From: Glandiceps talaboti
Lineage: Eukaryota > Hemichordata > Enteropneusta > Spengelidae
NCBI RefSeq assembly: GCF_964340395.1
Contig: NC_135552.1
Coordinates: 12,587,194 to 12,651,193 of the forward strand
Length of the DNA: 64,000 nucleotides
Direction: 5' to 3'
Positions within the stretch are counted from its first letter, which is position 1; every line of letters starts with the position of its first letter. The position numbers and the translations under genes were made by a program. Shown here in pieces: positions 13,901 to 22,900 of this stretch. The notes under the pieces were generated by a model. The model did no database searches. It saw only the letters and a list, made by a program, of their open reading frames with translations, and was not told the origin of the DNA.

Positions 13901-16900
13901 TAACCAGAGCAACCATAGTAGTCCCCTTGGGGATAGAATTGTGATTGGACAGGAGGCACACGATACCTTGTTAGATTCAAACGCTACACCTTTGTCTGTA
14001 TCACCACAAAGTTCACCACCCCATGGACAAACCACAACAACTGTGACAACTACACCAACAAGTATACACATCAGTACTGAGCCAAGCTCAGGGACACTAA
14101 AGAAACGGAAAGCTCCTCCCCCTCCCAAGCCCCCTGCACCTCTCTTGAAAGCGACTCCACCAACAATTAAAAAGGGGACTCCAGAAAAGAAAAAGGCACC
14201 TCCGCAACCTTTGCCAAGAGTACGGCGGACATCGACTGGTAGCACAGTGAGTGCAGGTAGTGATTCTAGTGGAGCTAATATTATTGACAGTTCACCAGCT
14301 GCAACTCCCCCAACAACACTTGACAGGCCTCCCAGACCTAGTGGGAGTCCAGCCAGACCAAAAGACGCGCCACCATCACCGCCGCCACCACCTAGTCAGG
14401 TTGCCAATGAAGATAACGACAACAATTCACTCAGCTCAGAAGGTACAGATATGAACTTTACTGACAATATGGATGATGTTGTAGTAGCTTTTGAAACGCA
14501 TCTGTAAATTTGAATCCACAGATTTAAGGTTGATATGGTTGTGCTTGATTTGGAATGATTGCTGTGAGGATTATAATTTTGTGCCAACATCTCATACCCA
14601 AATAGTTGACGGAATATCATGTAATGTGTATATTATATAATGTAAGTTATTAACATCTGCATTGGTGCTAGTATTAATCTCACCATTGGAAACTCCCCAT
14701 GATTTGGTGCATCCCTTGGTGATTTGACTGCCAAGATCAGCCCATTCTACACAGAAAAAGGGGGAGTAAATGGTTTATTGAGTGCAGATGTATCACAAGT
14801 TTATTTATTTGGTGCATGATGAGAAAAAGAATGACTACGTTCATTTCATGTGATCATATGCATGTTGCATTTTGGATTATCCAGGGTGTGCACAACTGAG
14901 AAATTGTGTTCATACATGCTGGAATGATATCTCTGCCTGATATGTGTTTGGCGTGTACGATGATTCACATGTACCTTCAAATACTGCCAATCATGTCGTT
15001 AAATTAAACACTTTCCTTTGCAAATAGAAACCACCATTTCAATTTCTTGACTGTCTTTCAGTGATCCATAAGATATGAGTTTTAAAATCAAAGGAAAGCA
15101 TTCTAAAACCTTGATCAAGAATATTCTGATTGTAGAAAATATTGAGTATCAAGAACTATTTATTGTAGAAAATTTGTGTTCTACTGATACCAGTAGTTGT
15201 ACAGGAAGCAGTGTGTTCATAGTTAGTCTAGGCCAGTGATGTGGAGAAAAAATTCCACAGTAGTATCAATATTTTCTCCCTCGGTGTCAGCTTTCATCTC
15301 ATGTGATGCCTTTACTTTAGCCTTACTTGTATTATGTAGTTGTACAAAGATTTGTAGTTGAGGGCGCTCTTTCTATTCACTGCAACAAATCTTTCAGGAT
15401 TTGTCGTTGAGGGCGCTCTTTTTGAGCAATTGAAAGCGTGGGCCCCCTACAACAAATCTTTCTGTCCAGTTTAGACATCTGTTGATACATAAATTAATTT
15501 CATTCCTTTAGCATAAAATTGTTATCCAAATTCCTTTGTTACATATGTAAGATATAATATAAAACCTGTGATGAAACTTAAAAGCAAAACTTTCATGACC
15601 TTCAGACATAGTATCACAAAATTTATCATTCTGCCTTTTCTTGACCTGAAAATACACATATATGTATACTAGCTGGTTTAGGGCTCACTTTGTATTGGTG
15701 TTGCTATCACTGTGGTTATGGTGTAATGGCATTGGTAAAGCTAACAATGTAATAATGACTAACACAGACTTATATAGTGTACATGTATTTATAATCAAAA
15801 TGCTCACATTAGAAAACTGTCTTGGATTGTTCCATAAGCTCAGGAAGTCAAAGTTGTTCATTTACATTAGAAATTAGAGTCACCTCATAAATATTAAAGA
15901 GACAAAAAAAAAATTTCTTGTTGGTCAAAATGATGAAATGTGGGTTTTTAGAATCACCATATATACTTCCATTGAGAGATATAGGAGAACACCATTATTT
16001 TGGCAGTTCATAATATTTCTGTGCATCAGTTGTATGTCAAATTGGCTCGGAGGGCACACTGTATGATTTATACCATCTCATGAAGTTTTAGCATCAAGAC
16101 CACTCAACTGAAAGATACATTGTTGTCTGTACTCCACCTAGCTGTAGAGCTGTAAGTAATAGCAACATGCAGCGCAAACAGTGTTGAATCTTTTAGTCTA
16201 TAGGACCACTAGGTACTTGTCTGTTCAGTGAGAAAACTTGAAAGCACAAGCAATGAACATCTTGAATTTAACTCTAAATTTTGTACACAATGATAGAAGC
16301 CCCCCCCCCACCCTCCATTTACCCCCAATGAACATATCTCCCTTTATAATACTGAGCTTATTTGACAATCTGAGACAGTTCCTTTAAAGTCAGTATCATT
16401 GTACATTAATGCATCAATGTCTAATAATCAAATTAAGGAAATACATTGTAACCCAGCATTATGAAGCAATTGTAGGCGTTTGAGATGTACAAAATAAATA
16501 GGTCAGATTTTGAGTTTTACAACTGCCGACATCAGACCTTGGACAAACGGAACCTGCTACAAACATGTAAAGTAAACAACTAAATTGGATTAATAACACG
16601 TGGCACAGCATGTTGGAAGTATAGAGACTCAAATTACATTCCATCATTTGATGAGAACAGTTTTATGGCCACTTTACATAATAGCTCATGGTCACAAACA
16701 AATCACCAGTTCTCCTGGTATTTCATACACATATAAAGAGGCCGTAACACTTTTCTTATCAAACCATGAAATATAATACAAGCCTCTGTTATTCCAAGTG
16801 TTGTTAATCCAATTCATGTGTTTACCTTCCTAGTTTGTAACTGGTTACATTTGTCCACAGTCTGATGTCGGCAGTTGTATAAGTGCATGTCATAGTTGGA

Positions 16901-19900
16901 GATTAAGTTACGTTTATACTGATATATATATAAAATGAAAGATGCCAAATTATTTGACTATACTGAATATAACAACCCTCAGATCAAACCCATAATATTG
17001 GCAAAGTACATCAGTTTATAATTTGTACATATGTATGGTTATGTTGTATATTATTTTTTACATTTTTTGTAATTGATTTATTCTGCCTTGTTTGATTCAT
17101 CAACTGCTTACATTATCATTTACTTATAATATTTTACTTATGTAAAAAGTCACTGATTTCACCGTCATTTCATTTTCATTTTAGAATATGTTTTTTGTTT
17201 AATTTTGATAATGTACCACACTGCACCTCTTGATATTGCATTGATTGACTTTCAAAATTGTAATAAACTGCCATGAGTCATGCAAACAATAACCTTGACG
17301 CATAATACTGTATATATATAAGATAATAACACGTCATTTTCATACAGCTGTCCGTGATTGGCTTAGATCATGTCACATGGTATGGACTGGTGACCTCAAT
17401 TTGCATACAGCAAGGCACTAGTCATGTTCTGTTTTCACTAGGGCACTGTTCGTGTAGCACAGGAGTCTTGTTAGTGATTTGCTTCGATTATGGATAGAAC
17501 ATCATTTACATATGCCTGAGAATATGATGTGTTATAAAACACTTATTGCCTGGCTTCATTTGGGCACTAGGCTAAGATATGTCGTGTCGTTCCGCCCTCA
17601 TCTGCCTCCTCTCTGGGAGGCGTTGATCTATGTGTGAGGCGTATGGTGTACCTTACAGACTATTTAGGCACTAGTATACATCGCATTACCCCTCATGCTG
17701 TTATTATATGGCAACTATTTCTCCAAGCTTCCAGCCTTGGAAAATAGTTGCTACAGAACAGTCCATTGGGTAATACACGTTGACTAGTGCCCTCATAGGC
17801 AGGCCATAAGTGTTTAATATATACTTCATATTCATGTGAGAATAATCCCATCTACAATAGATTTCTCATGTCATCATAACACCCCAACCTGAAATGTGTG
17901 ACACACACTGGTAAATGAATAACCTTCCATAGTGTAGTCAAGACTGCTGGGGGGGGGGGGGGGGGGTAATCCTGATTACAGGATTGGGACAAGTGATAAA
18001 ACCAGCATGCATTCAAGTATGAACGTACATGATTAAGCCACGGTGGTACTCCACATATTCTGCCAACTCTTGCGTTAGTGGAATGTGTGGAGTACTTTCA
18101 ACAACTGTGTCTTACAGGCTGTTTGAACCATACTGTCATTATTTGCATGGAATCCATGCTGTTGTACCTATACCTAACTAGAATACATGGACTCCATGCT
18201 GTTCTGCTAGTGAATAAATGTGTACCACCATGTGTACTTCTGTAGGCATACAATGGCCAAGGCTCTGATGCATTGCTTTCATAGTGAAACAGCCCTTACT
18301 GTGCACTTTCATGCAGTTTGCAGTGCTTGTTATTTAAGTTGAATCAATTCAATAGAATTCATGCATTATGGAATACATGGACTTGCAAGTCAAAACATTT
18401 CCAGCAACCCTACAAAACAATGGACCATCACTCAACCGCTTATCCCTGCTCCAAGACCCAGTACACAGCACTTACCAATCACCAGCAGATAAGTCCACAC
18501 CAAACTTACCTAGACTAAGTCTAAAGGTTGCCCATCAGTACTATTAAAACTAACAAAGCATGTACCATAGCATAGTCCAGAGACTTGGCTATCTGACATT
18601 GAAAATGTGAATAACCAGAACTATATCAAGTCAGATAAACTATTCTCTAGATTAACCGTAACATAGTTGATAGTCTGATCTAATGGCTATATACATTTAA
18701 TAATTTCCAGCCACTGAACTAAAATTTCAAACACAAAACTCGACTAATCAACCATTTCCACTTACTGCATGAATCTTACTAAGGAGCACACAAACTAACA
18801 GGGTGCAGTACTGGGTGTGCAATCCACGTCTCCACTAGCAGCATTCTCATATGTACAGTTTACTTGGAACTAAAGTGCTAAGATAGTGCCTCATCACATC
18901 TGAAAGCCAATGCAAAAACGAGAGTCAGTGTTCAGCCAAAAGTATGGCATAACCTAAATGCGTAGGCTGTCTTTCGCTCATAAAATTTTATTTACATCAC
19001 CACATAATCTTAATCATCTTTCCACCATTCCAGCAATTTGATAATTAATGAGGGAGAAAATAATATGTGAAAACAATTATATTGATAGGGCAGGGTATAC
19101 TTAGTAGACCACAGTCATTAGTAATGCTTCAATGAAGCTACTGTAAATAGGACAAAAACACAACAAACTGAGTTCAACTTACCAGTGATAGAGATTGTGT
19201 AATGAAAATATTTGGAGCACAAATATGGCTGTTGACAAACAAAAAAAGAGGGAAACTTGTTCAAAGAGGGGCAGAGAGTGAAGGTTTGCTACTTTATAGA
19301 GAACCTGTTTGCCGTGTCTTTGACTTCAGGAGTGTTACCCATGGAGTGAAGTGATCTATGTGACTTGGTAGCTTGCAATATATTCTGTCCACTTTCATAC
19401 TTTCATAATATATTCGTGACCACATTTTGCATGTTACCATGGAAACCTTTGATTGACAGCATGAAGCTTGCATGATGCATGTCACCTTACAAAACAGGTA
19501 GAAGGTAATGCACACATCTGATCCACTCTTTGTACTGTACCACAACTTGTAGGTGTAGGGGTACGTAAGAGACCACCAAAACCACCACGCCCTCAGAGCT
19601 ATGCCGGTGAGGTCCTACTAGCTGAGAGCACTAGAACTAGGCGACCCTGTTCCTTTATTGCACCCCCTCCACCAGAAGAACCCCCATCCCCTGAGACTGC
19701 ACCTGAAGACATTGACAAATTGATCCAAGAAGGTCGGATAGCTATAGCTACAACTCAAAGGAGAGATTCGGTGACAGATCACCCGACAACAGAAGATAGC
19801 TACACTGGTAAGATAGTTTGATTAACCTTTGTCACAGAAAAGATGACCTATACTAGCAATACTAGTGACCAGTCACATTGGCAAAAAACACATTTGATTT

Positions 19901-22900
19901 GATAAACAGGTACATCTTCAATTTGAATACTTATACCGTTTTATTTGTACACTTTTCGAATAAGTATACCAAAAATGCTTAGTGTAAGTAATGGATTGTC
20001 ATCTATTAATGGATTGCCATCTCTTACACATGGCATGGCATGTGGTATCATGTTTATTCCAAACTCATGCTACTGTGTAGTAGAAAATCTGAAGACTCCA
20101 TCGACTTTTGTCAGATGTAGGTATAATGCATATCAAGTCATCCTTTCACTTGAGTGATTGTGGGTTGAAGGAAATCTACACTTTTAATTCAATCCATGTC
20201 ACCTCAGACAGCATAATCAAAAGTCATACTTTCATTGTCACATTTCTTCATGTGGTTCATCAAAATTTTTATGAATCTTCGTACATTTTCCTTGTGTATG
20301 ATAGTGTTATCTTAACAAATTGTTACACTGGGAATGATTTGTATTGATCTGCCAAGAGGATTATATTTCACAAAATAAAATGCAGCAATGTTAGTAAGAT
20401 TTTTTGTCGAGCAAAACAATTAAATGTAGTACTTGTAATTCAGCATTAAGATGATGACAATGTAGCAATGTTAGTAAGATATTTGTTAAACCAGACAATG
20501 AAATGTAGCCATGTTAGTAAGATATTTGTTAAACCAGACAATGACATGTAGCCATGTTAGTAAGATATTTGTTAAACCAGACAATGAAATGTAGCCATGT
20601 TGCCGGTAGTAGATATTTGTGTCAAGCCAGACGACTATAGATATAGCAATTGTAGTATGGTTAGATATTTGTTAAAGCAGACAATGAAATGTAGCAATGT
20701 TAGTAAGATATTTGTTGAACCAGACAATGCTGTTTCATTTGACATTGTTCACTTGTCTTCCTGAGTCAAAGTCAGGAAACAACCTATTTCTAACAAACAA
20801 ACAAGCAAACAAACAAACAGTGTAATGTATTAAAAAAGTAAATTGTTGTGATGTCACCCAGCTTCAGATAGAAGTACTCCAGTATCCTCAGGGCACAGTG
20901 CTAGTGAACGAAGCAGTATCCGTGGTGACGATGAGGAGGAGGATGAATGTAAAGAAGATGGTGATGTTCATGACAATGATCACGGTGAAGATGATGGAGA
21001 AGAAATATTAGACATGTTAAATGACGTTGTCAAGGAGCAAGAAGAAAATGGTAAATTGTTGTAATTTGATGTGACAGTAGTTATCATTTTGAAATATAAT
21101 TAACATAGTAGAAAGAATATTATGTATCCAAGCGATTTCATTATTGCCACTAATCCCAGCTGTATAAATAGGGACCTGGTAGGATAAGCAGTTGGTATGA
21201 GAAAGGTTGAGTTGTAAGTGGTTATAGAGACAGCAGGGATTTTGACCCCAGGGAGGTAGGGAAGTATAGAGGGCCGTCATGCCTGGGGTAATAATTGTAA
21301 AGTGCTTTGTAAAGTGCTTTGAACACAATGTAGGAGGTACTTTATAATAAAATAACTGACATTGTTATCACAGAGAAGCATTAAGGACAATCATGACATG
21401 AAAAGTACAACACTGTTGTCAAAGATACATTCCTCAAATTCTGTATTCATTTTTTTCAGACGCTCTCCCAAGTCCTGAAGTAAAGCCTGAAGTCAGTAAA
21501 AGTATCTCTGGTACTGTAGAGACATCAGCGGATGTTATTGTAACACAGAAAGAAGCAATCAAAGAGACAAAGCCATCTTTAGAAAAGGCTGACCAAAGTG
21601 ATGACGAAATTGAACTTACAGAAGAGGAGGCGAAGATTCTTGCTGAACTGGAAGCAGAGGCAGAAGCGGAAGAAGAAAAAGAGGCAAGGGAAGGTGAATC
21701 ATCAGCTACTGAGTCTGAAGAGATTGCTTTGAAGGAAGGAAAAAGTCACATACTTAATCAGATGATGAAACTTAGTCTTGACAATGAGAACTCTAATGAC
21801 ACAGTAAACTATTCACCAACATCAGCACCGGAACAAGAAATGCTGGAGGAGAAACTCATCTCACAGTTAGCATATCCTATTGTAAGACATTCAACACCAC
21901 AGGTCACCTATGCAATGAAATCAGACATAAGCCCGGAAGAAGTTACCGAGGATCGAGAGGTTGCTACACCAGAGGCAGAATCTACTGAGAGCCAACAAGA
22001 CGAAGAGAGGGAAAAAGAAACAGTTGAAAAAGTAGTCATTGAGACAGAGAAAATAGCGTTACTTAAAGATAAAAAGACTATTGTTGTGGATGTGAATGTA
22101 AATTCTAAGAAAACTCTTGTTAAGGAAGACTCTGTAGAAAAACATGAACTATCACTAGACGAAAGTATGCCTGTCAAGATGGACATTGAGGTGGAAAAGG
22201 TTGAAGAAAAGACACAAGTTGAAAATAAAGATGTGGTACAAGAGGAAAAAAGTATAGAACAACTTGTGAAGGCGAAACAAGAGGAACATCAGACACCTCA
22301 GAAGGCAGCTGAGATTACTGCAGAAGCTGCAAGTGATGCAGCACCAGGTGCAGCTGTCACAGGGGAAGCAAATTCACCTGCTGCTAAACAATTACAAGAA
22401 CAATATGCAGTGTTACAGCAGCAGTTTGCAGCACTGCAACAACAGATGATTAACAACCAGCAACAGGTGCTTCAGCAGCAGCAGCAACAGATTGCAGCAG
22501 CTGTGTCAGGCACAGGGCAACCGTTACCTCCAACAACTGCAATGACAAATCCAATGATGATGCCACAGGCACCGATGATGATGCCAGCAGCAATGACGCC
22601 ACAAATGTTGATGCAGCAACAGATGATGATGCAGTATCAAATGGGAATGCCACAACAGTACATGGTAAATCCACAGATGATGACAGTTCCTCAACCGGCC
22701 CCAACAGCCGTTGCACTCTCTCCTCCTCAAGTCGCTGTTTCTCCCCAACAAACAGTCACATCTCCTCCACAACCCATCAGTCAACCTCTCCCTGGGGTTA
22801 GTACTAGTGACCCACAACCCATTGTACAGGGGTCATCACCTCCCAGGCAAACACAGGAACCTGAAGTTCTGTTTGGATCGCCTCCAGAAGTTGTGTTTAA

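Noticed and set aside
13868-14245. 125-aa minus-strand frame opposite COBL exon E
   Set aside because: It is the antisense shadow of a proline-rich exon (Gly/Val-rich as expected), without its own homology.
20381-20731. Regularly spaced repeats suggesting a CRISPR array
   Set aside because: Units are contiguous with no unique spacers, and the setting is an animal intron, so it is a minisatellite.
22450-22817. Minus-strand Trp/His/Leu-rich frames opposite COBL exon H
   Set aside because: They are antisense of the Gln/Met-rich coding repeats, with no independent evidence.
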